This document shows, piece after piece, positions 46,263-58,787 of a stretch of DNA of 64,000 nucleotides. The notes beneath the pieces were generated by a model, which was given only the letters and a program-made list of their open reading frames with translations, was not told where the DNA came from and did no database searches. The translations under genes and the position numbers were made by a program. The stretch is from Hippophae tibetana (lineage: Eukaryota > Streptophyta > Magnoliopsida > Rosales > Elaeagnaceae): the NCBI GenBank assembly GCA_037013495.1, contig CM072806.1:26538001-26602000 (forward strand), read 5' to 3'. The first letter of the stretch is position 1, and each line of letters starts with the position of its first letter.

Positions 46263-48939
46263 AATCACGTGTAAGAATAAATTACATAAATGAAAGAATA
46301 ATAATAAAAAAATTTAGGTGAAAACAACATCAGCCAAAACTATTACCTAAGAGGAAAACTATCGGTCCACTATACCACTTAACTTCTCATTATGAAAACC
46401 AAATGTTCAAATACAAACTCAGTCTTAGGCTACCCTTTCTAAGATACTACCCTAATTTATTTTACTTACGAGCCCCTGCTCTATTTTCATAATTTCTAAT
46501 ATGAACGTGAGTAGTTTCCATACCAATGTTTCAATAAGCTTTCCACCAATCAGATACGTTCATGAATCAACTACAAAAGGGTTAGCATATAAGCACAAGT
46601 GTTTGTGTAAATTCTAGAACTGATTTAATAATGAATAACACTAAAAAGATGATTTAATAACTATATCAGATAAATCTAAATCAACTATCAACCCAAGAAT
46701 AATAATTTAAAGTACAATTTCATTAATGATAGCTTATTTAAAGATTAATAATCAAATGAAATAATTATGATATGAAACCCATAATTATTTAATCTAACAA
46801 TTCAAGAACAAAAATAGAGAAGTTACAAGAACATATGATCAAAATATCATAAACTAGTTATGCTTATTAATCAATCAAACACAACCATCAATGTTTGATA
46901 GATTAACTAAATAAAGAAGCCTAAAGAATTATGATCTTATATTTTCAAAATAAGAAAGAGATTAAGAAGAAAAGAATAATGCTCTTGTGTGGTTGATTGA
47001 AACAATGAGCAATGAGATTTATTTCTAGAAAAAGTTAAAACCCATAATCCTATGTAATTAATAAATATATTTTCTATTACAAATAAGATTAGTAATACTT
47101 ATTAATCAAGATGACTCCTATTTAAATAATAATTCTTTGAAAGTAGACACATTAATAAAGAAGACTCTTATTTAAAGAATAGTTCTTTTAAAGTAGACTC
47201 ATTTATCAAGAAGAGTTCTTTTTAAAATAGCTTTTAGGCTAAGATTTAACCTATAATTTAAGCTATATACTATCTAATATTTTAGCATATATATTATTAT
47301 ATATTTTAGCCTATATCTTATCCTACATTTTAGCTTAAAATTGGGGATACATATTCAAAACAATAAAACATATTAAAGAATAAGCTAAGTGGTACTTTTA
47401 TAAATTGATTCAAGTTTAAATAAATATTTTAGTAGCAAAAATAATTTTAAATTTGTGAACATGTAATATTAAATGCATGAGTGCAAATCTTATATGTCAT
47501 AGTTATAACGAATATACATGAAGTATGAATATCTGAAATTATGATATTTTTTTACTTTTCTTGATAGATTTGATAACGAGCTTAAAAACAAGTTTACATG
47601 AAAATATTTTGTCCACAAAAATAGCCAACACCTAATCCTTAGAAATAAACGATCCATTAGATGTACCTAATCTAAATTAATGGTCGAAGTGTTGAATGAT
47701 CAGCAAGTTATGATGGAAGTTTTGGGTCAACGTTATACTTGTGTGAGTGGGATGTGTATGATGGTCCACGTCCTTAGATTACCTCTCGATCTAAACCACA
47801 AAATATTTTTGCCACTTTTTGTGTATCTTTGAAGGAGATACAACAATTATTATATACTTAACAAGATTAAATTCGAAGTCAAGATGAGCAATCACAAAGA
47901 TAAGATAAGCATATTTGAAACCATATTCTTAGATACGAACTCAAAAAGAGTTAATTGTTCAATTATAACTCCAAATTCATCAAGTCATGTAACATGTTAT
48001 GCCATACCTATAAAGTTATCAATTATAAACTTTTTTACTCTTACCATTCTTATGGTTTATTTATTTATTTATTTTAGAGATTTTAAGATTCGATTTATTG
48101 TTTGTTTTCTAATATTCCCAAGTTATTATTTGCATTGAACCTATGATATTTTTTAACTATATTTTTTATATTTATAAATACATTATATACATATTTGATA
48201 TTAATAATATGAAAACTATAAGAATGATATCATGCCTCTAAAGAGCCATTTTCTCATAGAGTATGACTTCAAGCTTGAATAAAGACTTGATTCATTAATT
48301 AACCTCTTAATTAATTATCCATTTTTATCAATTCCAAAGTTACTCCATTGTAAACTTGGAACTAAACTCTCAAATGCCACAACTAGTATTTACCCAAATT
48401 TATATAGTTTGAGTAATTCATTGACATAACCAATAAGAACAACTAAATTCTTTATAGCTGACTCGTAATATGATCGAGGTCATTAAATATGTTTTATCTC
48501 TTCTATTACATATTCTTCTTGAGTGCCTACAATGCATGGGAATAAATATCTATAATCATATTATAGATTGCATGTAATTATTCAAGCCATGGATTGCTCA
48601 ATAAGGGAACTACTTTTTAATATTTGAAAAAAAATAGAGTGGATTTCACATCTTATAAGATTATAACCTCCAAAACCACTATAAATGTCAAGACACAAAG
48701 ATTTGGGCATCATCGAGTAAGTCAAATACTAAAGGGCCAGTTAAATAATTAAAGATTAAGCTCATCTCGCACATGATCATTAATGACACATAGAAACATA
48801 TGTGAGTAAATAGATATTAATAATGTTCATAATATAACTTTTTAAATCATGTACAATCAATTATTACACAAAGTATCCTCAATTAGATGTCCCTACATCG
48901 GTAACATTAACGCATTTTTTACTTAATATTTAATTTTTT
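46263..48939. other. Noncoding stretch, no element recognised
   Basis: AT-rich with short frames only. 'aagtagactcattta(t/a)...aagaagactcttatttaaa' recurs around 47130-47225, and 'tttagcctata' words recur at 47230-47340. 48240-48760 is slightly less AT-rich but shows no domain. Confidence 0.45.
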
Positions 48940-49863
48940 TATTCAATAAATAATTTTTTGTGGTTCAAAATATTAAAATATAATTTTTTAGTTAAAAGGG
49001 GTGAAAAATAATTTATAGAATATTTTAGGATTTTTTGTAAATTTTTAACGCATGACTAACCATAAGCTTCCATATGACCTGCCATATATACATAGAAGCT
49101 GACTGGGAAAGCCACACGGTTGTCATGTAAGCTGGGACAACAAATCGTAAATCACCGTATGTGAGGAGGAACACAACGCATTACATGTGTTAACACGATT
49201 TTCAATCCGAGTTCGAAGCACAATCAAACAATATTGACACGTGTCATCATGAGATTGCTCCCCGCAATCCACCAATGCACCACACCATCTGCATTCACGA
49301 ATCACGTGCACTATGTGGTTCTGACATAGAGCCAACAATTTATCTATAGAGGTAATTAAGCAATTAAATAGATTTGAGAGAATTATTTAATTGTTTGTCT
49401 TAATTAAATTACATGCATATTTTTTTGGCAGAGATGTATAATTCTTATGTATGTGGTCCATAATTGATAAACTTATATACAATTTAATTGGCAAGAAAGT
49501 GTGATGAAATTAATTACTATATGGTATGTAGCTGACTTAAGAGAGGAACACATGCTAAGTTAGATTTAATTGATCATGTAATTAATTGATAATTATATTA
49601 GGAGAATTTTAGTTATTCACATGTTTATAAAACTAGGGGATTAAATATTCCTAAATATTTTCTCATATATCTTCTTAGTTAGCAAATATGATTTTAATTA
49701 ATCATTGTTATTTACTTCTAGTTATTTTAATTTTTCTTCCTTAAAATATAAAAACACAAACAATTTATTTTTATTTTTTAGTTTTAAAAATTAGTTTATA
49801 ATAAAATAATTTCTGTAGGAACAATATTTTCTTATCATTATATTTTTCATTGTACACACTTCA
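48940..49863 (+). mobile_element. Athila-like LTR fragment, inverted relative to 56989-58474
   Basis: Plus-strand 48940-49863 matches the reverse complement of 56989-58450 over much of its length: 'attcaataaataat', 'aatccgagtt', 'ctatagaggtaatta', 'ggattaaatatt' and the end 'cattg(t/c)acacacttca'. It lacks about 30 bp of the U5 motif and part of the G-box zone. The left boundary is approximate. Confidence 0.65.
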
Positions 49864-49984
49864 TGTGTGACGATCATATGATAAAATATTAAATATTTTC
49901 GTAAAATTAAAGTCCCGATATTTTAATCAATATCAATATTTTTGTCCATGCCCATAATATTTGAAATTAATTGAAAAAATAGTG

Positions 49985-50280
49985 TGTAATGATATTATCA
50001 CAACTCAATTGTTAAGACTTGTAACTATAAAAATAACATTATTATTTTAATTTATATATTTTTATTATAAAAAAAACATTTGTCCAAATTTTTCACGTTT
50101 TATGACATCGAGTTGGATGGTAATCAAATCGAACTCCAAACAATTAGACTTGTTCAATGTTAAAATTGAGCCAATTGGTCCCGTTCAATATTAAACTCAG
50201 ATTAATTGGACCCATTTGATGTTATATTTGTTATTATAAGTTTTATGAGTATTATTTATGTAATTTTTTTTAAAATTATT
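49985..50280. repeat. Dispersed repeat, second copy of 37940-38210
   Basis: Same block order as the first copy, ending 'ttttatgagtattatttatg'. Contains 'aattggtcccgttcaat' and 'aattggacccatttgat' as internal near-repeats. Confidence 0.5.
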
Positions 50281-51172
50281 ATCACCATATTAATTCATTA
50301 ATGATACTTTTATCTAATAATAATGAAATTAAGATATAATTAATAATAAAAATAAAATATACATTATATATTTTATTAAGATATAATAAAATAATTTGAT
50401 AATATTATTATCTAAAATAATACAATAAAAATAATGAAGTGAGCTCAACTCCATGATTAAATTGAGTCAGTGGAAGTTATTCATGATTAATCAAATTATT
50501 GTATGAGATTGTTAAAAGTGAGTTGAATGTCATTTAATTATCTGGCATTGGGATAAATGTGTTCAGTCGTCACATGAATCTTCTTAAGTTACCTAACTAT
50601 TTAATTAGTTTTTTTTTAATAATAATAACTACTATTAAGTTCGTTTGATTATTGTTATTGTTGCTGGAAATTAATTCCTTAAATTTTCGTTTGTGATCAT
50701 TCATAATCCTGAATCGTGATTGGCTAAAAAAAATGATATTATTTAAAAAGAAAACATCATTTAAGATGTGCTACTTGATACTAAAATTGAACGAAACAAG
50801 CAATCAAAATGGTGAGACATAATCCATCATAAGTTAGTTAAGTTGTTATTATTAATTGGTTAATATAAATGGAGATACATGTTTGAACATTATTATAGGT
50901 ATAATTTTTTAAACAATTATTTAATAATAGTGGTTAATCTTATTTAAAATTAAATATATATTAAAATTAATATACTTAAATTTTTATATTTTAGTAATAA
51001 ATCAAGATAATATTAGTGTTACTTAATTCAATAATATTTATTTTCAAATGGCTAGACATATTAAAAATGATATAAGTGAATGTAACGACAAGACAGCAAC
51101 CAAAACCTAAATTATTACAATAAGTTCCCAATACGAAGTATGTAACAAATATAAGTGTAAAATAATTTATAT

Positions 51173-51250
51173 TTTTACACTAATTTTAGATCAAGAAAGG
51201 AAGGAAAGTTATTTTACACTAATTTTAGATCAAGAAAGGAAGGAGATGAA
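51173..51250. repeat. 39-bp direct duplication
   Basis: 'ttttacactaattttagatc' followed by 'aagaaaggaagga' occurs twice, at 51173 and 51212, almost identical. Confidence 0.9.
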
Positions 51251-52234
51251 GGAAAGATAATTCACAGTCCAATCTTATCTGTGGAAATACCTTATACCTA
51301 GTTCAGTTGGACCCCTCGTAGGCACTTATTATGAATAGGGGAGTGAAAAAATGATGCAGTACTCAATTAGTGTAGGTCTAACTCTTATGATTTTACATGT
51401 GATAAGATGTGAGTGTTGGAGTATGGGGCAACAGTTAATAATTTATAAAAAATAATAAGTTAATAAATGGATAAATAATCTCGCTTTAATTTTAATATGC
51501 ATTTAATTTTTTTAATTTTAAAATATATTTTTAATAATACATATTAATAAAAAATATTATATTAAAAAATTATTTTTTATTATTAAATAATTAAAATGTA
51601 ACTTAAATAGAATCATACAATAATTATTTTAATATTTTTTATTATTGGATAATATAAATATTATAGTGAGTTTGCTATTGTCAATAAAATAACTATATTT
51701 TTAAAATATCTATAAAATATTAATTGATAATATAAATATATATATATATATTAATCATGTTGAATATATATGGTTTATTTTATTTATTTATTAAAATAAT
51801 TAATCATTTCATATTTTTAGTTAATTATATTTTTAGAAAATTTCTTTGAAATTTTGTATTTTGCTCTTAAAATTTTTTATTTGTTCAATAAAATATATTA
51901 TATTATTAATATTTTCAAAATTGTATGTTTTTATTTATTATTTTCAATAATTATTTAAAATATTTTAACTCTATATTCTATAAATATTTTATTTTTTATC
52001 AAAATAAAGAATAAATACATTTAAATTATATGTATTAAATAAAAAACATTAATTTTAAAATAAGTAATAAATTGTTTTAAATTTTTTTAACCTATATTAA
52101 AATAATCATAATTTTGTTACTTTATACCTTTGAGAATTTTTTTTAAAGTTTATTTGTAATAACAATATTTTTTATATTTTTACATAATTTAAATGTTATT
52201 AATTTAACACTTAAGTGTAATTTTGTACATTCTA

Positions 52235-52664
52235 TGTGGTAAGCAAAGAGTAGTTCCAGTCAACAAAGAGTCCTATAAACCAAGTGCAATAAGTATTGAG
52301 TCATCACATAAACATGATCATATGATAATTTCAATAAAGAAATAAAATCCCAATAATTATCCCTTGGTTATCCTAAAGCGATAATCATAGATAGATAGTA
52401 CTATCATAAGTCAATCATACTCCGATAAGGAATAACTACCAGGTTAACTCTTTTTCATATATATAATCACATATGTTAGGAGATTTTAATTACATAACAG
52501 AGAATCTCAACCAAACATTATATTTCTTCACAATCATTGAATGAAATCTTAGATCTCCTCTCATCTTCATTATCTTGATAATAATTGAAGTATTGGAGGG
52601 CCAAAGATCACCTTCCATACGATGGTTTGAGATTAACGGAGGACAATTTTACTCGGTATTGACA
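52235..52664 (+). mobile_element. Probable 5' LTR of a Tat-like gypsy element
   Basis: Starts near TGTGGTAAGC (52235) and ends near GGTATTGACA (52664), followed within about 20 bases by a PBS-like sequence and about 1 kb later by gag. No second LTR was found, so both ends are inferred. Confidence 0.45.
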
Positions 52665-52681
52665 AAGATCAACATCAACAT

Positions 52682-52699
52682 TTAACACTATCTATGGGA
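52682..52699 (+). other. Mutated primer-binding site
   Basis: 'ttaacactatctatggga' differs from the common plant gypsy sequence TTGGCGCCGTCTGTGGGA mainly by G-to-A and C-to-T changes, as expected from decay of methylated cytosines. Confidence 0.5.
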
Positions 52700-53640
52700 A
52701 AAAAGTGTGTTATACTTCGCTTAAAAAATAAAATAATTGTAGGAATCTTACAAAATTTCTCCAAGTTCTCAATCTGCCAAAAGTTCACATAGGTATTTTA
52801 AAAGAGATTGAGAAACCAAAGGATTTTCTAAAGAAAAAGCCAAATATTCATCTAGTCCACCATTATCATCATGTTGACTCTTTGGACTTTTAAGAGAGGT
52901 CTTGGACTAGTTAACTAGATTTATCGCTTAGACCTTGACTAATAGTCAAGAAGTCCATCCAACCAACCAGAAGGCCATCAATCCACGAGCCCTTCCAAAT
53001 ATATCATAGCCTACTAGAAACACATATGCTACATCTTAACTTGTCCACACATAACGATACCGATGAGTCTATAAGATGAAGAGAGCCTCAACATAGGTCT
53101 GCACATGAGCCTAATAGAAAACACATATTAAACCATCTTAGAGTACTTACCAGAGCCATAGGCTCCTAAACTAGTCCATACCCCAAAATGGTCCCTACTA
53201 TATCCTTCAATGCTCAAAGTGCACATGGCCATACCCATACCCATCGAAGGCTTGACTTGCGAGATGAGCATCCATAGTAGGACCCAAGTCTTATGATCGG
53301 AAAAATTTTGTTTGATTGTACCATTAACCTTGGACTTCATAATATAGTCCCAAAAACTATCCATCCTAAATCGGTTGGGGCCAACTCAAGAGGCTTTTGT
53401 CTAATGTTATCTATTCGATCATATGGAGGTATATAAGTAGGGATACTTTGTCCTAGCTAGCTATATTGACCAATAAATCTCAACAACCAATGATCGCCTT
53501 AAGATCTAGCTTCTAGACGAAGTACCGACTATTCTTCATCCTACCATTGATCGACTTGTTGAAAAATTACCAGAGGTTCAACAAAGGCTGAACCGGGGTA
53601 AACACACAAACCTAATAGTCTCTATTGAGTCCTAATTTTC
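52700..53640 (+). other. 5' internal region of the gypsy element
   Basis: Leader-like sequence between PBS and gag. Frames are short on both strands. Confidence 0.4.
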
Positions 53641-53649
53641 TCCATAAAT

Positions 53650-54175
53650 CATGGTTATTCCATTTTCAAACAAGTTCATGTTGCCTAACATAAACACATA
53701 TGATAGCACAAAAGACCACTTGGAGCATATGGAAAATATTAAGTGTTGGTTGGACCCCTATGTCTATACCACTGTTGTTAGATGTCAGGCTTTCCAACTT
53801 ATATTGATGAAAAAGGCTAGAGCTTGATATTGAACCTTGAAGCCCAATACTATTAATTCCTTCTCAAAATTTGGGAAATAGTTTTATCACACTTTTCAGC
53901 GAAGAGAATGAGGCCAAAAACTCTGGCACACCTACTAATCTTACAACATGGTAGGGATGAGTCCTTAAAAGACTTCTTTGACCTATTCAACTAGAAGAAT
54001 ATGCAAGTGGTATATTTCCCAAACTTTGTGGCCATTACATGCTTATATCAAGCACTATGATAAGAAGCCCTATGGAGGGAGATCGCCAAAGATTTTCCAA
54101 CAACATATTCTAATGTCACCCAATTGGTCAACACTTATGGAAATATGGATGAGATACTCTCTAATAAGTGATTAA
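53650..54175 (+). pseudogene. gag: Ty3/gypsy gag capsid domain, decayed
   Basis: The plus strand encodes 'NTYDSTKDHLEHMENIKCWL' near 53690, 'VVRCQAFQ', 'LKPNTINSFSKFGK' and, after a frameshift, 'AHLLILQHGRDESLKDFFDL'. These four blocks are the Retrotrans_gag signature (D-G-x-DP-x-DHL, C-x-AF, PGSI-x-SF, QG-x-ESL) in the right order. An end such as 'LMSPNWSTLMEI' corresponds to the following P-T-x-E-x-L block. No knuckle or polymerase follows; the element is truncated here. Confidence 0.7.
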
Positions 54176-54179
54176 AAAA

Positions 54180-55690
54180 CATTAATATTTTATAGTTTTA
54201 TATACTTAAGTGTAATAAATAAATTTAAATATGCATGATTTTATTATTATTTAATAAAATATATATGTTCAGAATCACGTATATGTTCTATTATATTTAA
54301 GGTATTTTTAGCTTTAAATTGATAAATTGATCAGCACATGAAGAATCACACTTGATGCACTCATTTGCACCATAGAAGCTTAAAAGTACAATACATAAAA
54401 GCTTGAAGCTTACATGTAGATCCAACCAATCTGTATAAAGTGAAAACATAATTAAAATGAAGTATGTAGCATGCGGCATTGAATAAAATGAGCTGCGGTG
54501 CATTCCTCACTACTTAAATCAATAGGCATGATCTATGTTTTGTGTCGTGGCATGGAAATTTTGGGCCACAACGTGACTTATCAAGGGTAAACATTAGCAA
54601 AGCATTGCGAGACTTGAGCCATGACGCTGGAATAATTAGGCAAAGGTGTGCAATTATTTTTCTGAGCTTAAGCCTTCAGTTGTCTACCTCAACTATAAAT
54701 ATAAATTATGTTTAGGCTTTTAAATGATAACTAATGGTTTTAACTTAGGATTTTTAGTTTTTAGAGCTACAAAATTATTTTTGTTCAATTTTTACAATAG
54801 GGTAGATTCAATAATAGTAATAGGTAGATCATTTAGAGATATTCTTGATCCCAAAAAATACAAAAAATATTTATATATCAAAGAATATATTAAGGATAAA
54901 GATCACATTTATAGAGTAGGACATGCCCATCTATCTTTAATAGGTATTGTAGATCTTCTTTTTATTCAATCATTTTTATATACAAATTTAGTATTTGTGT
55001 ATTATTTTAAATTTTATTTTTAATTTACTAACTATTTATTAAATCTGAGCATGTATGGTTGAATATTTATATGAAAAATTAGTTTTTTGCCATGTTTGTG
55101 AAGATTAATTTAGGTGAGTATTTTTATATTCAACATTTTTATGAAGTTTAATATTGATTAATATATCGATGACATATTTTTTATAATTTATTTAAATTTT
55201 GAAAATTATGTCTTAGAAACGCCATCTAAATCTGATTTTGATACCTCAACTAGGAGTTTAAATCTGTGACTCCATTTAAAGCATTGATTTAAATGGCTTA
55301 CTACTTGCTTAGAAAATAAAGCACAATTTAATTTATCACTTAATGATCAGTGCCAAAAAAAATTGATTGATTTGATTAACAAATAAACTTATTCCCACCA
55401 AAAGACTTTCATCCATAAAAGTAAAAAATCAATAATGTTAATTTATATTTTTAATAACCTTATTATTCTAAGAAGCATGGTTAACTAGTTAATTATTTCC
55501 ATAAATTCTTCATTGATTGTTAATTACTTATATGCATAGAATTATTTAAATCAATCATATTTCTTTGTTTTTAATATTTTTAAGAAATTTGTTGAATTAT
55601 TTAAAACAACATAGTTTCTCTTTAGATTGACATTGAGAGTATACTTGTCTCTTTCTACAATTGATTATATAAACTCACTTCACCCTTTGA
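54180..55690. other. Noncoding stretch with one orphan frame
   Basis: AT-rich apart from 54530-54660, which has words like 'ggcatggaaattttgggcca' of the kind seen in LTR leaders. The frame at 54724-55023 is listed separately. Confidence 0.45.
54724..55023 (+). CDS. Orphan open frame, 99 codons, unknown
   Basis: Uninterrupted from ATG to TAA. The middle is charged ('DPKKYKKYLYIKEYIKDKDH'), followed by 'IYRVGHAHLSLIGI' and a hydrophobic C-terminus that could span a membrane. The N-terminus is also hydrophobic. I cannot place it in a family. It does not resemble the gag, pol or transposase pieces around it. AT-rich codons are like the background, so it may be chance or a relic of something transferred. 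Confidence 0.25.
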   Translation: MITNGFNLGFLVFRATKLFLFNFYNRVDSIIVIGRSFRDILDPKKYKKYLYIKEYIKDKDHIYRVGHAHLSLIGIVDLLFIQSFLYTNLVFVYYFKFYF

Positions 55691-55699
55691 GTGAGGTAC

Positions 55700-56412
55700 C
55701 CTCGCACTTTTACATAAATTAGTTATTAATTAGGGGAAGAAGTAACTCAAATGGTTGTTGTTGGTAGATAATTTGACCCTATTGTAAATTATGGTCCCTA
55801 CATCTATAGGCATCTTTGATGTGATTGTGTACAGTAAAATGACCCTATCTCTATCAACCATACTATAATGTTTGGTAGGATGATTCTTGAGTATAAAAAG
55901 CATTGCCAACTTCTAGAATTTGTTTCTAAATACTTTGCTTGAAACCTTTATATTTTTCACCAACGTGAATCCACTAAGCACCACGAATAGTTAAAGCCTT
56001 AATTATCATATTATAATGTACATTATTAAGATAATGTTCCTAAATTTCTTATAACACATTCACTAATAAATAGTTAGCGTTAATGTCATTTGGTTGTAAA
56101 GGACAAATACATTCCTTACTTTAACCATGTTGTTAATAGCATTGGGAATATTAGCATAAAATTCCCAAACTGAGGGTTCGATAGTAGCCTCAAGTTCTTT
56201 TATGAACCTTTCCAACCTAGGAATGCTATTACATTAGAAATTCCCTCAGGTCCTAAAGTAACATCCATTCCCTTTTCATTTATAAATCCTTTGTTTACTT
56301 TCGCCGCTTTCTCGTAGCGAACTTTTGCTTCAAACTATGGAATTTATCACTATCATAATTATCAAAAGTAGAAACTTCCTTTCCTATTCCTCTTAGGTGC
56401 CATTTTCAAAAC
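55700..56412 (-). pseudogene. Plant transposon-associated protein (PF20167-like) remnant
   Basis: On the minus strand ATG at 56412 opens 'MAPKRNRKGSFYF'. Over several frames it goes on with 'KFHSLKQKF', 'IPRLERFIKELEATIEPSVW', 'EFYANIPNAINNMVKVRNV' and then a long C-terminal part with 'ALTIRGA' and 'SSYQTL'. The layout (MAPK start, W-x-F...EFYAN, VRG-like strand, PTSHxxxV-like region) is that of the 'putative plant transposon protein' domain, often found next to gypsy-type coding in plant genomes; its function is unknown. Frameshifts and stops make this a pseudogene. A TATA box stands about 440 bp upstream. Confidence 0.5.
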
Positions 56413-56847
56413 TTTAAGATAATATCTGAATTAAAGGTTCAAAAAAACTTCAACAACATAGATTAATCCAAATTGTTTCTAATTCTTCATCTTAAATAAG
56501 GTTTTGAACCCTTAAAAATTATATATATTCCATAAAATTCAGAGAATCTATATTAAAGACTTTAAATTATAAAAATTTATAAATACTTTCTTTTTGTTAT
56601 TATGGATTGAATAACTATGAAGAACACCCTTACGAAGATGATGATTCTTGAAATAGTTGGAGAATTTTGAAATTTTCTTGGTTGAATCAGTAGGAAATTA
56701 AGTTTAGGGAAGAATTTTTGAATAGAATAAAAGTAAGATAGAATTTTTTAGGGTTTTTGTGTGTTAGGGAAGAGAATATTTAGGGTTTATGAGTAAAGTG
56801 AGAAAGTGGAGAGAAATATAAGTGAATATTCGATTTTAGGGGGGATT

Positions 56848-56855
56848 TATTTATA
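56848..56855 (-). promoter_or_regulatory. TATA box upstream of the PF20167-like remnant
   Basis: TATAAATA on the minus strand, followed by a leader with 'ctctccactttctcacttta' and 'aaaccctaaa', typical of plant transcript starts. Confidence 0.5.
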
Positions 56856-57767
56856 GAAAATCAACTCGGGTCACGGCATAGTATTTATTCAATGTCTTTT
56901 TCATCTTTGATTTCTAAGTCAAATTCTTATAAAAGTAAAGCCTACCTGATTAATCTTGGTTTAGCATTAGCTTGATGATTTCCAGACATGAAGTGTGTGC
57001 AATGAATATGCAAGTATACGTATCGTAACAAGTAATATAATGATAAGCAAAGATCGTTCCCACAGAGATTATTTTATTAGAAACTAATTTTTAAAACTAA
57101 AAAAATAAAAATCAATTTTTTTTGTGTTTTTATATTTTAAGTAAGAAAAATTAAAATAATTAAAAGTAAATAGCAATAATTAATTGAATCAGATTTAGTA
57201 AATAAAAAGATATATGAGAAAATATCTAGAAATATTTAATCCTCCAATTTTCTAAACATGGGAATCGCTAAAATCTTCCTAATATAATTATCAATTGATT
57301 ACATAATCAATTGAATCTAACCTAGCATGTATTCCTCTCTCAAGTAAACTCAACACCATATAGTAATTAATTTAATCACACTCTCATGCCAATTAAATTG
57401 CATACTACTCATTAAGTTAATCAATTATGAATCACATACATAAGAATCATACATCTCTACCTAGAAACTATACATGTTATTTAATCAAGACAAACAATTA
57501 AATAATTCTCTCAAATCTATTTAATTACCTCTATAGATAAATTTTTGGTCAAACAATTAATAGCATACAAATCATATTAAATAATATAATTAAATTAAAA
57601 TTATAATTGGGGTAAAATATTAAATTATCACATCGTGAAAATTCGATTCATAAGATCCCTAGATTAATAAATTAATTACACATAATTATTTTCATAAAAC
57701 TCATATTTTTCAAAAAGAAAGAGGTGAAATTAATAAAAAAAAGAGTAGAAAAATAAATACAATCAAT

Positions 57768-57826
57768 CTCTTGAATTGTAGTATTAATTTCCTCTTGAAT
57801 TGTAGTATTAATTTCCTCTTGAATTT
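57768..57826. repeat. 24-bp tandem repeat, 2.5 units, within the LTR
   Basis: 'ctcttgaattgtagtattaa' plus 'tttc' occurs at 57768 and 57792, then a partial unit. It is absent from the sister LTR. Confidence 0.9.
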
Positions 57827-58064
57827 TCACCAAAATTGTGTCTTCTCTTGAATTTTTCTGTATTTTTCTCTCTTTTCAGCTCCAAAAAATGACCAAAATT
57901 ATGTTAATGGAGGCCAATTAAGATTTATGGGGTGATTAGGGGCTGAAATAAAGCTAAGGTGCAATTTGGACTATCTGATCAGCTTAAGATCAAGGGTTAC
58001 ATAAATTCAACCAATCATAAAGCGACAAGTGGCATCATAAATTCTTTGGGCGAATCAAGGAGCG

Positions 58065-58308
58065 ACGTGTGGTAGGGGAGACCGGTTAGAGTCAATGCTC
58101 GCTATGTCAGCAATACGTGGCGTGACATGATCTGCGGAAACATAAGGCATGACACACGTGTGGAATGAGTGGAGCGACACGTGGCATGTCGTGTTGACTG
58201 ATTTCTAAACTCGGATTAAATACTGTGCTAACACGTGGAGTGTGTTTCGTCCTCTTCACACGTGGCACTACATGATTCACCCTCTATGCTTATTTGGCAT
58301 ACCACGTG
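58065..58308 (-). promoter_or_regulatory. Seven ACGTG (G-box/ABRE) cores in 244 bp
   Basis: ACGTG at 58065, 58115, 58156, 58179, 58233, 58260 and 58304; those at 58156 and 58304 lie in palindromic CACGTG. In plants such cores bind bZIP factors of the abscisic-acid/stress response and bHLH factors. The cluster lies in the U3 part, upstream of any transcription start on the minus strand. Confidence 0.55.
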
Positions 58309-58474
58309 GTAACTTATGATTGGTCCTACGTTAAAATTTCATAAAAATTCTAGAGAAATCTCAAAAAATTCCAAAAATTATATTTTCACTCCTTTTCATT
58401 AAAAAGTTTATATTTTAATATTTTTGACAAAAAAAAACTATTTATTGAATAACTGTATTTTCATAGAATCATCA

Positions 58475-58787
58475 CTTTACTTAGTATATATCTTAAAGAC
58501 ATGATCAGAATGCATAATTACTTTAGAATATATTAAGTATGACCTAACATAACAACCAAGAATTATTTTTCACTGGTTGAATAATAGTTTTAGGCATCAT
58601 TGAGTGTTTTTCTAGCGTTAACATGAAAATGCTTATCCACTCTCTATCTCAAAACTGTTAGATTGAGTAATCAAAAGCATCACACATAATTTAAAATGGA
58701 AGAGACCAATTGTGCCAAAATTATAGAGGCAGGTGTTAATTTATCCTTCAAAGTGTTGAAAGAAATAAGGCAGTTACCATTAAAATC
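58475..58787 (+). other. Gap between two LTRs with a short coding-like piece
   Basis: At 58696-58787 the plus strand reads 'MEETNCAKIIEAGVNLSFKV' and about ten more residues before the LTR boundary at 58788. The composition looks coding and the piece stops exactly at the LTR. I cannot name the family. It may be an exon hit by the insertion, or chance. Confidence 0.25.

Larger units (their letters stand above)
49864..52234. other. AT-rich noncoding stretch
   Basis: Holds the second copy of a dispersed repeat (49985-50280) and a 39-bp tandem duplication (51173-51250). No coding recognised. Confidence 0.55.
56989..58474 (-). mobile_element. Athila-like LTR
   Basis: The minus strand probably starts TGATGATTCTATG (58474) and ends CACACACTTCA (56989). 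Inverted relative to 48940-49863. U5 carries 'tgcaagtatacgtatcg...' and 'gttcccacagagatt', shared with 43281-45178. U3 carries a dense ACGTG cluster (58065-58308). Flanking 5-mers (agaca, cttta) do not match. No PPT is seen at the start, so it is a 5' LTR or solo. Confidence 0.65.
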
